Shown: in pieces, positions 35,257 to 44,516 of the stretch
How the letters are laid out: each line of letters starts with the position of its first letter
Numbering within the stretch: position 1 is the stretch's first letter
Assembly (NCBI GenBank): GCA_913054135.1
Contig: CAJXJK010000003.1
Location: 1 to 64,000, forward strand
Reading direction: 5' to 3'
Length of the DNA stretch: 64,000 nt
DNA from: an uncultured Flavobacteriales bacterium
GTDB taxonomy: Bacteria; Bacteroidota; Bacteroidia; Flavobacteriales_D; Crocinitomicaceae
The notes under the pieces: model-generated
What the model was told of the DNA's origin: nothing
The model's database searches: none
The model's input: the letters and a program-made list of their open reading frames with translations, nothing else
Made by a program: the position numbers and the translations under genes

Positions 35257-35862
35257 TTAGGTGTTGAGCTCATTGTAACAGCTACGACATAAAGGTACAT
35301 ATTTGTCCTTTTCGCCGAGCACTACAACTCCATTATCTTCTGATACCCTGTGTGAAAAGCGTGCACGACCTGAACAGAACGCACAAACTGAATTAAGTTT
35401 CTTTACTTCATCAGCTACCACCATTAATTGCGGAATTGCTCCAAACGGCTGCCCTAAGTAATCCATGTCAAGACCTGCAATGACAACAGTTTTACCGTCA
35501 TTTGCCATCTTTTCACAAACTTCAGTAATCTTCTCATCAAAGAACTGAACTTCGTCAACGGCAATAACATCTGCGTTCATGTAATAGTCCAGAATCTCCA
35601 TTGATTTTGAAACGGGATAAGCTTCAACTTCTTTCTTATCATGAGAAACAACAGCCTCTTCGGCATATCGATCGTCTAACTTTGGCTTAAAAACGAATAC
35701 TTTTTGGCCTGCGGCACGATATTCGTTCACTGCATTAAGTAGGTGAGTTGTTTTGCCTGAAAACATGGGACCACAGATTAACTGAATTTGAGCGTTTTTT
35801 ACTCTAGGGCTAAAGGTTGTACGCCTTAAGATGTTAACATCTGTTTTTTGAGAAATTTCCAC
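35257..35862 (-). CDS. tdk: Thymidine kinase
   Basis: A type II thymidine kinase with P-loop CGPMFSGKTTHLL, DEVQFF Walker B region, and a C-terminal zinc knuckle of CxxC (CAFC) and CxxC (CRSC). It phosphorylates thymidine for salvage. The frame is open from TTG 35880, but that codon lies next to the -7 box TATATTTG (35889-35882), so the GTG at 35862 (MEISQKTDVN) is more likely, giving 201 residues. murF-alr follows with no gap. Confidence 0.9.
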   Translation of the reverse strand: MEISQKTDVNILRRTTFSPRVKNAQIQLICGPMFSGKTTHLLNAVNEYRAAGQKVFVFKPKLDDRYAEEAVVSHDKKEVEAYPVSKSMEILDYYMNADVIAVDEVQFFDEKITEVCEKMANDGKTVVIAGLDMDYLGQPFGAIPQLMVVADEVKKLNSVCAFCSGRARFSHRVSEDNGVVVLGEKDKYVPLCRSCYNELNT

Positions 35863-35881
35863 GTTTGCTAGCTTTTGCAAC

Positions 35882-35889
35882 CAAATATA
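35882..35889 (-). promoter_or_regulatory. -7 promoter element TATATTTG upstream of tdk
   Basis: Exact TAnnTTTG match on the minus strand. A TTG lies 24 bp upstream, slightly beyond the usual spacer. It would drive tdk and the coupled murF-alr. Confidence 0.55.
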
Positions 35890-35961
35890 AATTTAATTTT
35901 ATGGCAGTATTATCAATTGTGGATAACTGCAACAAATGGTTAACAACATCTTTAAACCAAT

Positions 35962-36765
35962 ATGAGAGAATTAAGCAAAAAACTGCACAAAAAAATAAAG
36001 GAACTAGAAGAGGGAAAGCTTGATATCAAAGAGTTAGAGAGTCTAACTGATGACGCTAGAGAACTTTATGAGCGTATGTTGATACTAAAATACAAAGCTT
36101 ATGAGAAATTTGGTGAGCCTGCAAATGCAACTGAAGAAGTTGTTAAAGAGAAAGTTGAGCCAGTAAAAGCAGTTGTTGAAGAGGAAGAAGTAGTGAAAGA
36201 AGAAGTTGTTGAAGAGGCAATTGATTTCTCTGGAATTACTGAAGAAAAAGAAGAAGTTGAGCAACCAAGTTTTGACTTCTCAGCAATGGAAGAAGAAGTG
36301 GTTGAGCCAAAGGAAGAACCTGTGATGATTCCTTCAGAGAATATTAAGTCTTCGTCAGAACCAATTGCTGAAGAAGAAACTTTCCCAAAATCGTCAGGAA
36401 CAAAAGATCAACCAACTGATGTTTTTCAAGATTCTCACGTAGAAAAAGTGGAAGATGAAGATGAGAACTCCTTAAATGAAACGCTCAAAACTGAAGACGA
36501 GCAGAGTCTTAGAAAGCAGTTTCAAAGTACACCTGTGAGTGATCTCAAAAAAGAAATCAGTATCGCCAAAAAGTTTGAGTACATCACTTTTATGTTTGAA
36601 GGTGAAAATGATCTTTACGAAGCTGCAATTGAAGATTTAAATAATTGTACCGACGGAGAAGAGGCGAAGAATAAGCTGAACGATTACTCTACTAAACACA
36701 GTTGGGACTTAGAAAATAAATCTATCATCAAATTCGTTGAGCTTGTAGAGAGACGATATTTATGA
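35962..36765 (+). CDS. Acidic cytoplasmic protein of unknown function
   Basis: A 267-residue protein with no signal peptide. An N-terminal coiled-coil-like helix (1-55) is followed by a long acidic, low-complexity linker (about 60-180) containing two DFSxxxEE motifs. A conserved-looking helical C-terminus (KKEISIAKKFEYITFMFEGENDLYEAAIEDL) closes it. The ATG of the M28 peptidase overlaps its stop (ATGA). Such proteins usually sit in this neighbourhood in Bacteroidota, but the function is unknown. Confidence 0.75.
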   Translation: MRELSKKLHKKIKELEEGKLDIKELESLTDDARELYERMLILKYKAYEKFGEPANATEEVVKEKVEPVKAVVEEEEVVKEEVVEEAIDFSGITEEKEEVEQPSFDFSAMEEEVVEPKEEPVMIPSENIKSSSEPIAEEETFPKSSGTKDQPTDVFQDSHVEKVEDEDENSLNETLKTEDEQSLRKQFQSTPVSDLKKEISIAKKFEYITFMFEGENDLYEAAIEDLNNCTDGEEAKNKLNDYSTKHSWDLENKSIIKFVELVERRYL

Positions 36766-38015
36766 AGCTGATTTTCAGCATACTGTTATTATTACCTGTA
36801 TTTTCATTCGGTCAAAAAGACTACGCCAAAACAATCATTGACACCTTGTGTTCTGATCATTATAAAGGTCGTGGTTATGTTGATCAAGGAGATGTGAGAG
36901 CCGCAGATTTCATTGTAGATGAATTGAAAAAAATTGGAGTTCAACCTTTTAAGAAAAGGTCATACACTCAAGAATATGATTTCAAAGTAAACACCTTTCC
37001 CTACCCTATTGAATTGGTTTTAGGTGATGACACCTTGACGCCGGGAGCAGACTATTTGGTTAACCCAATTTCAGGAACAGCTCAAGGAGAATTTGATGTT
37101 GTTGAGGTCAATAAAGAGAATTACAAAAAGATTTTTAGCGCCATTAACTTCAAACAAATGGACCCGAGTCAAACCACTTTTGCCTTTAATTTCATTGATT
37201 GCAAAAATGAAGACTTATTGAAAGAAGTAAATGCCCTAAGTTATAAGGCAACTCAATACTTTCCTGTTCTGACTGTTACCAATAAAAAGCAAATGTATTC
37301 AGTTGGGAGGCAACAAACGACTTATCCATTAATCACCATTGACTCTGCAGCTTATTCAAAGGTGGATAAGGCTCAAATCAAAGTGACAAACAAGTTTATT
37401 CCGAAGTATACATCCAAGAATGTCATAGGTATGATTCCTGGAAAAAAGAAACGTAAATATGTGGTGTTTTCAGCACATTATGATCATCTCGGAATGATGG
37501 GGCCAGACGCTATGTTTCCGGGTGCAAATGATAATGCTTCAGGGGTTGCTATGCTGTTGTCTTTAGCCAAATATTACATGGCCAATAAACCAAATTACAC
37601 CATAGTTTTTTGCTTTTTCAGTGGAGAAGAAGCAGGATTATTGGGCTCAAAACATTTTGTAAGTCATCCTTATTTTCGATTGAAAAAAGTGAAGTTCGTT
37701 TTAAATGTTGACATCATGGGTGGAGCAGATGATGGGGTTACCCTGGTAAATTCAGCTAAGCAAATTGAAGCTTATGATCGAATGGTAGCAATAAATGATA
37801 AAATGAAGCTATTAGATAAGGTCAAAAAGAGAGGGCAAACTCAAAATTCAGATCACTATTTCTTTTCACAAATGGGCGTTCCAGCCTTCTTCATTTACTC
37901 AATGGGTAGTGTAAAAAACTATCATGACATTTACGATACGGCAGAGAATACGCCCTTGAATAAATTTGATGAGGTTCAAACTTTGTTGCAAGAGTTTGTG
38001 AAGGGAATCAAATAA
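36762..38015 (+). CDS. Secreted M28-family metallopeptidase
   Basis: The 417-residue protein has a signal peptide MKLIFSILLLLPVFSFGQ and an M28 (aminopeptidase Y/S) catalytic domain: VFSAHYDHLG (zinc His and Asp), GANDNASGV (bridging Asp), FSGEEAGLLGS (catalytic Glu pair), NVDIMGG and a late His near SDHYFFS. It probably releases N-terminal residues from peptides in the periplasm or outside. It is coupled to the upstream acidic-protein gene by a 4-bp overlap, although that protein lacks a signal peptide. Confidence 0.88.
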   Translation: MKLIFSILLLLPVFSFGQKDYAKTIIDTLCSDHYKGRGYVDQGDVRAADFIVDELKKIGVQPFKKRSYTQEYDFKVNTFPYPIELVLGDDTLTPGADYLVNPISGTAQGEFDVVEVNKENYKKIFSAINFKQMDPSQTTFAFNFIDCKNEDLLKEVNALSYKATQYFPVLTVTNKKQMYSVGRQQTTYPLITIDSAAYSKVDKAQIKVTNKFIPKYTSKNVIGMIPGKKKRKYVVFSAHYDHLGMMGPDAMFPGANDNASGVAMLLSLAKYYMANKPNYTIVFCFFSGEEAGLLGSKHFVSHPYFRLKKVKFVLNVDIMGGADDGVTLVNSAKQIEAYDRMVAINDKMKLLDKVKKRGQTQNSDHYFFSQMGVPAFFIYSMGSVKNYHDIYDTAENTPLNKFDEVQTLLQEFVKGIK

Positions 38016-38058
38016 AATTGCATCTTTAAAGGACAATTTTAACCCAAAAAAATACATT

Positions 38059-38526
38059 ATGAAAATTACCTATACCCTATTAATACCAACTTTCTTTTTC
38101 TTATTCTCATGCGGAGGAGAAGAAACGTCAAGCGAGTCAAGTTCAGAGTCTACTGAAGAAGTTGAATCTACAGAAGCCGAAGAAGTCGTTGAAGAGGTGG
38201 TAGAAGAAGTCGTTGAAGAAGCAAATCTTGAAGAACAAATTGTTGGTGATTGGGAATATGTTGAAAGCATCACAACTATTGGAGATGAATCAATGAGTAT
38301 GAGAGCCGCTCACAATTGGGTGATGAACTACAAGGATGATGGAACTTTTTACGAAATGCAACAATTGATTGAAGGAGGAGAAGAATATGTGGCAGAAGGA
38401 ACTTTCACAATTGAAGGAGAGACCTTGAAGCGAGAAGGATTATTTGAAGTAGACGTACTTGAACTCACCGAAGAGAAATTACACATTGGTAGCCTTGGAA
38501 GCTCAATGGTCTTCAAAAAAGTATAA
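38059..38526 (+). CDS. Lipoprotein with lipocalin-like C-terminal domain
   Basis: A 155-residue protein with a lipobox FSC (FFFLFSCGG) and a long Ser/Glu-rich spacer with several EEVVEEV repeats. A small beta domain follows (VGDWEYVESIT .. DGTFYEMQQLIEGGEEYVAEGTFTIEG), resembling the lipocalin-like DUF4923/DUF5004 type. The domain identity is tentative and the function is unknown. An intrinsic terminator follows. Confidence 0.75.
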   Translation: MKITYTLLIPTFFFLFSCGGEETSSESSSESTEEVESTEAEEVVEEVVEEVVEEANLEEQIVGDWEYVESITTIGDESMSMRAAHNWVMNYKDDGTFYEMQQLIEGGEEYVAEGTFTIEGETLKREGLFEVDVLELTEEKLHIGSLGSSMVFKKV

Positions 38527-38544
38527 CGAAAAATACATTTATTC

Positions 38545-38583
38545 AAAAGCCTCCTGACTCAGCTGAATCAGGAGGCTTTTTTG
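38545..38583. terminator. Bidirectional intrinsic terminator
   Basis: Stem AAAAGCCTCCTGA/TCAGGAGGCTTTT with a loop CTCAGCTGAA, flanked by T run on the right. It lies between the lipocalin-like lipoprotein gene and the convergent hypothetical gene. Confidence 0.88.
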
Positions 38584-38603
38584 TTGATCCTAATAAAATG
38601 AAT

Positions 38604-39233
38604 CTAGTTTCTATTGTCGTATCCAAAATCAATAGCAACCATGAAATTAATGAGCATTGCAACTGTTTCTTGATTGTCTGTCTCTTCTGCTAAGCTGAAC
38701 TTATAAACGTTTCCTGAGTGCATTCTTCCTAAGCCTCCACTTTTTTCTTTTGACATAACAGCAAATGGTTCTCCGCTAATAGTCATAATTCCTGTTTCTG
38801 CCTTTTCAGATTCATAGAGGTAAACCGGGAACCAAGTTCTGCCATTCTCAAGTCCAGATTTGAACAAGATTTCTTTTGAAGGATTCAAAATCTCCACAAA
38901 AGAATCATCTGACATCTTAATTTTATTGGAAGCAATGTAAATTGGATTACCTACATTATCACAAAGCTTAAATGGAGCCATTTCAAATGGTCCAACTCCT
39001 TTTTTTATCTTATAAAGTTCACTACCACTTGCATCCAAAAGAGACATTTTAAACTTTGCCATAGCGTCCTTGCCACCAGACATCATTCTAATCAAATTCT
39101 TAAAAAAGTTAGAGTTCTCTTTTATGTCAAATGAATGATTCTCTTCACCGTTTACATGCACGAAATACTCTCTGCGCTTGTTTGCAAAAGAACGTTTCTT
39201 CTCAACTAATTCTATTGATTTTACCTTTTTCAT
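38604..39233 (-). CDS. Conserved-type hypothetical protein, possible scramblase/LURP-like fold
   Basis: A soluble protein of about 209 residues starting at ATG 39233 (an in-frame TTG at 39251 is next to a weak -7 box). The strand pattern and recurring FxxxxxLxxIxxxxxF / DNVGNPIYIASN motifs recall tubby-like scramblase or LURP-one folds, but I cannot confirm this. Single-gene unit upstream of a terminator. Function unknown. Confidence 0.6.
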   Translation of the reverse strand: MKKVKSIELVEKKRSFANKRREYFVHVNGEENHSFDIKENSNFFKNLIRMMSGGKDAMAKFKMSLLDASGSELYKIKKGVGPFEMAPFKLCDNVGNPIYIASNKIKMSDDSFVEILNPSKEILFKSGLENGRTWFPVYLYESEKAETGIMTISGEPFAVMSKEKSGGLGRMHSGNVYKFSLAEETDNQETVAMLINFMVAIDFGYDNRN

Positions 39234-39376
39234 ACTTGGTTTTTTATCCAAAATAAGGATTATTTAAAGTAATGAAGGTGACTTTCTTGTGAGCGACATT
39301 ATTTTCTTAGCGAACGCACAAATAAATGAGGTTGAATTCTTTAATGTCTAAATCGAAAGTGAACGTTTAAGGAAGA

Positions 39377-40654
39377 TTAAACCCCCAATCCTTCTTTATA
39401 AGTTTTGAGACATCTTTCTCGAGCCATTTTGTGCTCAACCATGGGCCTAGCGTAGGTTAACTCATCTACCTCGGGCACCCACTTTCTTACATATTCTAAT
39501 TTGGGATCAAACTTTTTAAGCTGTTCATGAGGATTGAAGATTCTAAAATAAGGGGCTGAATCGCAACCTGTACCAGCTGCCCACTGCCAATTACCAACGT
39601 TTGATGATAATTCAAAGTCTAATAATTTTGATGCGAAATATGCTTCTCCCCAACGCCAATCAATCAAAAGATGTTTTACCAAAAAGCTGGCAACAACCAT
39701 TCGCACTCTGTTGTGCATATAGCCACTTTCATTTAATTGACGCATTCCGGCATCAACCATTGGATATCCTGTTTCTCCCTTGCACCAAAGTTTAAACTCT
39801 TCTTCGTTATTTCTCCAATGAATGCCGTCATACTTACTTTTGAAATTGTTGCTTACCGAATTAGGAAAGTGAAAAAGTATTTGCATGAAGAATTCGCGCC
39901 ATATTAATTCACTAATAAAGGTCTCGTGACTCTCATCAATTTGATTGAATAAATCTCTTATTCCAATCGTTCCAAATCTTAGATGCGGACTCAGGTTTGT
40001 TGTTTGAATTGAGGGTGTGTCGCGTTGAGCACTATAGTTTTCAATCTGATTCAAATTGAATGGCAATACTTTAATTTTTGAAGGCGTAATCCCTAATTCA
40101 GATTTCTTCATAAAATCAAGTTTTGAAGGTAAAAAATGCTCAAAACTCATCTTTTTCGGCACAAAATCTGTCTTTTTAGCTGTTTTCAGCCACTTCTTTT
40201 TGAATGGTGTAAATACTGTATAAGGAGAACCATCATCTTTTACCACCTCTGATTCTTCGAAAATGACTTGATCTTTAAATGACTTGAATTGGACTCCTTT
40301 TGATAGTGCCAGTTCTTCAATAGCTAAATCTCTTTTGAGGGCATAAGGTTCATAGTCCTTATTCACAAAAACTTGAGCAATTTCATGTTCTGATAGAATT
40401 CCTTCCCACACTTCTTTGGGGTCTCCTTTATAAATCTTCAAGCTAGCATGATGCTTTTTGAGCTCATCATTGATTGCTTCTAGAGAGTCATAAATGAAGT
40501 TAACTCTTGGGTCATCTGCATTCAGCTCTTCTAATATTCTTTCGTCAAAGATGAAAATAGGTTGAATCGGAAACCCCGAAGCCAAAGCTTCTGAAAGCCC
40601 GACATTGTCCTCCAATCTCAAATCTCTTCTAAACCAAAAGATTGAATGCTTCAC
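39377..40654 (-). CDS. phr: Deoxyribodipyrimidine photolyase
   Basis: The 425-residue photolyase-family protein starts HSIFWFRRDLRLEDN, the N-terminal Rossmann domain. The FAD domain carries the family core: TNLSPHLRFGTIGIRDLF, WREFFMQILFHFP, MVDAGMRQLNESGYMHNRVRMVVASFL, DWRWGEAYFASKLLDFELSSNVGNWQWAAGTG. It repairs cyclobutane pyrimidine dimers using light. Its ATG overlaps the stop of the upstream SRPBCC gene (ATGA). Classification as a CPD photolyase versus a cryptochrome is by similarity only. Confidence 0.92.
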   Translation of the reverse strand: MKHSIFWFRRDLRLEDNVGLSEALASGFPIQPIFIFDERILEELNADDPRVNFIYDSLEAINDELKKHHASLKIYKGDPKEVWEGILSEHEIAQVFVNKDYEPYALKRDLAIEELALSKGVQFKSFKDQVIFEESEVVKDDGSPYTVFTPFKKKWLKTAKKTDFVPKKMSFEHFLPSKLDFMKKSELGITPSKIKVLPFNLNQIENYSAQRDTPSIQTTNLSPHLRFGTIGIRDLFNQIDESHETFISELIWREFFMQILFHFPNSVSNNFKSKYDGIHWRNNEEEFKLWCKGETGYPMVDAGMRQLNESGYMHNRVRMVVASFLVKHLLIDWRWGEAYFASKLLDFELSSNVGNWQWAAGTGCDSAPYFRIFNPHEQLKKFDPKLEYVRKWVPEVDELTYARPMVEHKMARERCLKTYKEGLGV

Positions 40655-41130
40655 GCCGACTTTTCTTTGAATGACCCAAAAATCTCAATCATTGCAAGTC
40701 TCCTATAATCGAATATCTCATCCAATTTTTTTCGGATAAAGAGATCGTTTGCCGCCTTGCCAAGAAAACCCATTGGTGGTTGATAAGTGATTAAATCTTC
40801 CATCATCACCCCGCCGTCAATTTCCTTTATCCAATGTTCGTGGTGCCATGTTTTATATGGCCCTTCTCTTTGCTCATCTACAAAGTATTCCTTCTCCTTG
40901 ACATGTGTAATCTCTGTCACCCAAGTCATCTTCATGTTCAGCATAGGACTGACTTTGTAGGTGATGATCATCCCTGGATACATCTTTTCAGATAAATAAG
41001 GAGTCGTAATTTCAAAGCCCATTGAATCAGGTGTAATCTTTGAAAGGTTTTTTGGATCAGATATGAATTCCCAAACTTCATCAATTGAAGCTGGAATTCT
41101 TTGCTCTTTGAAATATTGAAATACTGCCAT
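40651..41130 (-). CDS. SRPBCC-family ligand-binding protein
   Basis: A 159-residue protein of the SRPBCC fold, with the N-terminal PASIDEVWEFISDPKNLSKITPD signature and a hydrophobic cavity. Such proteins sit upstream of photolyases in many Bacteroidota and proteobacterial light- and stress-response operons, and may bind a hydrophobic ligand. The photolyase start overlaps its stop, so the pair is translationally coupled. The ligand is unknown. Confidence 0.85.
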   Translation of the reverse strand: MAVFQYFKEQRIPASIDEVWEFISDPKNLSKITPDSMGFEITTPYLSEKMYPGMIITYKVSPMLNMKMTWVTEITHVKEKEYFVDEQREGPYKTWHHEHWIKEIDGGVMMEDLITYQPPMGFLGKAANDLFIRKKLDEIFDYRRLAMIEIFGSFKEKSA

Positions 41131-41235
41131 ACAATAAGAACAGTTTTACCAATTATTTGTTTTTGAAGACCTGAAAATTGATAAAAATCAGTTCATTAAA
41201 TGCTTTCAAAGGTGATATTTAGACCTCTTTTGCTA

Positions 41236-41243
41236 TACATTTG
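41236..41243 (+). promoter_or_regulatory. -7 promoter element TACATTTG of the propeller sensor gene
   Basis: Exact TAnnTTTG match that ends five bases before the ATG at 41249, so the transcript is predicted to be leaderless or nearly so. No clear -33 TTG. Confidence 0.5.
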
Positions 41244-41248
41244 CCGAG

Positions 41249-44200
41249 ATGAGGATATTTATCTCCCTAATTCTATTGCTTTCAGCCACTTGTGGTAAAG
41301 CGCAGCAATTCCATTTCAAGGAGTATTCTCTTGAGGCTGGCCTGAGTAGGTCTGGTGTGTATTACATTCTACAAGACAATGCCGGATTCTTATGGATAGG
41401 AACCGAAGGTGGAGGTGTTTGTAAGTTTGACGGAATCAAATTCACCAATTATTCTAGAAGACACGGCCTAGCGGCTGAAAATGTTCGTGTAATTTTTCAA
41501 GATGACAGAAACATCATTTGGTTTGGAACTTCAAATGGACTTTCTTACTTCAATGGTCGCGGAATACAAAGCTTAACAATTGAAGATGGCTTGGCAGACA
41601 ACTACATTAGATCAATAACACAAGACCACGAAGGAAATTTGTGGGTAGGAACTAATAAAGGCATTTCAATTATTGATCCTGACGAAAAGGGAATTTCAGG
41701 TAAACTGAAAATCAACTTCACGCTTCCTCACATGAAAATCAGATCGCTTTTAGCTCAAGATGATATTGTGTGGATTGGAACTGATCAAGGACTATGTAAA
41801 TATCAAAATCACAATGTTGATGTTCTTACCACTGAGGATGGGCTAAGTAACGACCTCATCTTAAACATGTTTATTGACTCTAAAGAGAACTTGTGGATTG
41901 GTACTCAGAACGGAATAAACAAATACTATAACGACACCTTAAACAATTGGGGCGTTGATGATGGCCTCATAAACAAGAGGGTTAGATCCATAACTGAAGA
42001 TAATCGCGGAAACATTTGGGCCGGAACCTCAGATGGGATAAGCATTTTTGATGGTACAAAATTTTTGAACCTAAATGAAGAAAATGGGCTGTCAAATGAT
42101 CGTATTAGGTGTTTAACTAATGATGGTTTTGGAAACATTTGGGTGGGAACATTTTTTGGTGGAATCATGCGATTTAATCATCAAAACTTTGTCGCTTATA
42201 CACCAGCCGAAGGCTTGATTTCAAATCAAATATTATCTATCAATGAAGATGAAAAAGGAGACATAATTGTAGGAACATATGATGGTGTTTCTAAGATGAA
42301 AATTAAAGATGGTAAGCTTCAAGGGTCAAAATCAGTGAACCTAGAAAATGGTTTGCAAAGCAATTCTGTTCGTACTGTTTTCAAGGATAAAAACGCGAAT
42401 TATTGGTACGGGACAGACCAAGGAATCACAATCATAGGACCTTCAGGAATTACGCAAATTGACCAAGAAGATGGGTTGGTCAATTCAGAGATAACGGTTA
42501 TTAAAAACTTTCAAGACAAGTATTGGGTTGGAACCGGGAAAGGCCTGGCAATAATCGAAGAAACTACAAACTACAGAGACTTTGATATAAAATTCTTGGA
42601 TGCGAATGATGGGATTGCGGGTAAAGAAGTGAGCTCAATAATGGAAGATGATCAAGGTGAAGTTTGGGTTGGATTCTCTGATGGGCAAGTGAGCATTTTT
42701 GAAGATGATAGATTGGTAAACCCTGTTTTGGACGAGTCTGTTTCTGAAGTACTTACTATGGCAATAGACAGTGTCGGACAAATTTGGCTGGGCACAAATG
42801 GGAATGGGATTTATTACGGTAAGTACTCTAAAAAAACGCATAAAATAAACCTTAAAAACATTACCATTAATGAAAATTTGATGTCAAACACCATCTATTC
42901 GCTTTTGATGTCTGATGGTCAAATTTGGGCGGGTCACGAGAATGGACTCGACCTTATTTCTTGGAATGATGATTCTACATATCTCGTGAAATCATTTGGT
43001 CCTGAAACTGGTTTTTTCGGACTTCAAAACAATCAAAACGCATCCTTCAAAGATTCAGAAGGAAACCTTTGGTTCGGAACTGTTAATGGCCTTTTCAGTT
43101 TAAAAGGAGATGAGGTGAAACACTTTTCAGATGGTTCTCCATCTGTGAACTACATTACTTCGGTTAAGATTAAAGGAGAGAAGATAGACTGGTCAGAGTC
43201 TGAATGGAGTGAAGGAAGCATTGGACAATTCAATTTACCTGATAATTTGACCCTGCCATATGATCAAAATAATATCTCTTTCGATTTTATTGGCCTCAAC
43301 TTCATTTCTCCAAAAAACGTAAGGTATCGTTGGAGATTAGATGGCTTTAGTGAAACCTGGTGCGCCCCTACCAGAAACACTTATGCCTCATACACCAACT
43401 TAGAGGCTGGAGAATACTCATTTCTTTTGCAATCATCTGATGAGCACGGAGTGATCATTGATAAAACCAAGAGATTTGATTTCCAAATTGAAAAGCCATT
43501 TTGGTTGCAATGGTGGTTTATTATTACAGCTGGAGTTGTTGGCTTTTTCTTAATTCTAGGAATAATGAGACTTAGAACTAGAAACCTTATCAAGCAAAGA
43601 AATGCCCTTGAAGATATCATTGGTGAGAGAACCAAAGAGATACAACAACAAGCAGATGAGCTCATAGTTAAAAACAAAGAAGTAACCGATTCTATTCAGT
43701 ACTCAAGAAGAATTCAAGGCTCCATTCTCCCTGGGAAAAAACAATTAGATGGTCTGTTCAAGAACTATTTCATTTTCTACAAACCGAAAGACATTGTTTC
43801 GGGTGACTTTTATTGGGTAGATAGAAACGTTAATAATAAAAAACAAATATTCTTTGCTGCGGCAGATTGCACAGGTCATGGTGTGCCGGGAGCAATGGTA
43901 TCGTTGATAGGGACAAGAGCATTAACTACAAGTGTAAGAGAAAACCTTTTGAGCAACACCAATGAAATTCTAGATAGCACCAATGAAATAGTTGTGGACG
44001 CTTTTACTGATCAAATCTCTGGTGAAATAATCAAGGATGGTATGGACATTAGTTTGTGCTCGCTAGATTACTCTGATGAAAATAAAGGTGTACCGTTCCA
44101 ATTTTCGGGTGCTCAAAATCCAGCATGGATTGTGAGAAAAGACAACTTACCAAACTTAGTGGTTGACGGAGTTGAGATTCTACCAAACATGAGTATGAAT

Positions 44201-44512
44201 GGTCTGCATTTATTTGAGTTAAAAGGAAACAAACAACCAATTGGATATTTTGAAGCTTCAAAACCATTCAATGTTCAAAAAACAGACCTTCACAAACAAG
44301 ATGTTATTTACCTTTTCACTGACGGTTTTGCTGATCAGTTTGGAGGTGAGAAAGGGAAAAAATTTAAGTATAAGACCTTAAAACAACTTATTTTGAACTC
44401 TCAGGGCATTCCAGTCTCAGAACAAAAAGGGATTTTTCATGATGCCTTTTACGATTGGAAAAGAGACATGGAGCAGGTTGATGATATCTGCCTGATGGGG
44501 ATTGAGGTTTAA
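41249..44512 (+). CDS. Two-component-propeller sensor with SpoIIE-type PP2C phosphatase
   Basis: The 1087-residue protein has a signal peptide (to about 18) and about 14 propeller repeats (NLWIGTEGG, NIWAGTSDG, QIWLGTNGNG and the like) forming a pair of beta-propellers. A Y_Y_Y domain (about 690-755; YRWRLDGFSETW), a transmembrane helix near 757-780, a coiled coil and a SpoIIE/PP2C phosphatase (about 845-1087; GDFYWVD, AADCTGHGVPGAMVS, FTDGFADQFGG, EQVDDICLMG) follow. It replaces the histidine kinase seen in classical hybrid sensors with a phosphatase. It probably senses an extracellular ligand and adjusts a regulatory phosphoprotein that is not encoded nearby. Confidence 0.9.
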   Translation: MRIFISLILLLSATCGKAQQFHFKEYSLEAGLSRSGVYYILQDNAGFLWIGTEGGGVCKFDGIKFTNYSRRHGLAAENVRVIFQDDRNIIWFGTSNGLSYFNGRGIQSLTIEDGLADNYIRSITQDHEGNLWVGTNKGISIIDPDEKGISGKLKINFTLPHMKIRSLLAQDDIVWIGTDQGLCKYQNHNVDVLTTEDGLSNDLILNMFIDSKENLWIGTQNGINKYYNDTLNNWGVDDGLINKRVRSITEDNRGNIWAGTSDGISIFDGTKFLNLNEENGLSNDRIRCLTNDGFGNIWVGTFFGGIMRFNHQNFVAYTPAEGLISNQILSINEDEKGDIIVGTYDGVSKMKIKDGKLQGSKSVNLENGLQSNSVRTVFKDKNANYWYGTDQGITIIGPSGITQIDQEDGLVNSEITVIKNFQDKYWVGTGKGLAIIEETTNYRDFDIKFLDANDGIAGKEVSSIMEDDQGEVWVGFSDGQVSIFEDDRLVNPVLDESVSEVLTMAIDSVGQIWLGTNGNGIYYGKYSKKTHKINLKNITINENLMSNTIYSLLMSDGQIWAGHENGLDLISWNDDSTYLVKSFGPETGFFGLQNNQNASFKDSEGNLWFGTVNGLFSLKGDEVKHFSDGSPSVNYITSVKIKGEKIDWSESEWSEGSIGQFNLPDNLTLPYDQNNISFDFIGLNFISPKNVRYRWRLDGFSETWCAPTRNTYASYTNLEAGEYSFLLQSSDEHGVIIDKTKRFDFQIEKPFWLQWWFIITAGVVGFFLILGIMRLRTRNLIKQRNALEDIIGERTKEIQQQADELIVKNKEVTDSIQYSRRIQGSILPGKKQLDGLFKNYFIFYKPKDIVSGDFYWVDRNVNNKKQIFFAAADCTGHGVPGAMVSLIGTRALTTSVRENLLSNTNEILDSTNEIVVDAFTDQISGEIIKDGMDISLCSLDYSDENKGVPFQFSGAQNPAWIVRKDNLPNLVVDGVEILPNMSMNGLHLFELKGNKQPIGYFEASKPFNVQKTDLHKQDVIYLFTDGFADQFGGEKGKKFKYKTLKQLILNSQGIPVSEQKGIFHDAFYDWKRDMEQVDDICLMGIEV

Positions 44513-44516
44513 AAGA

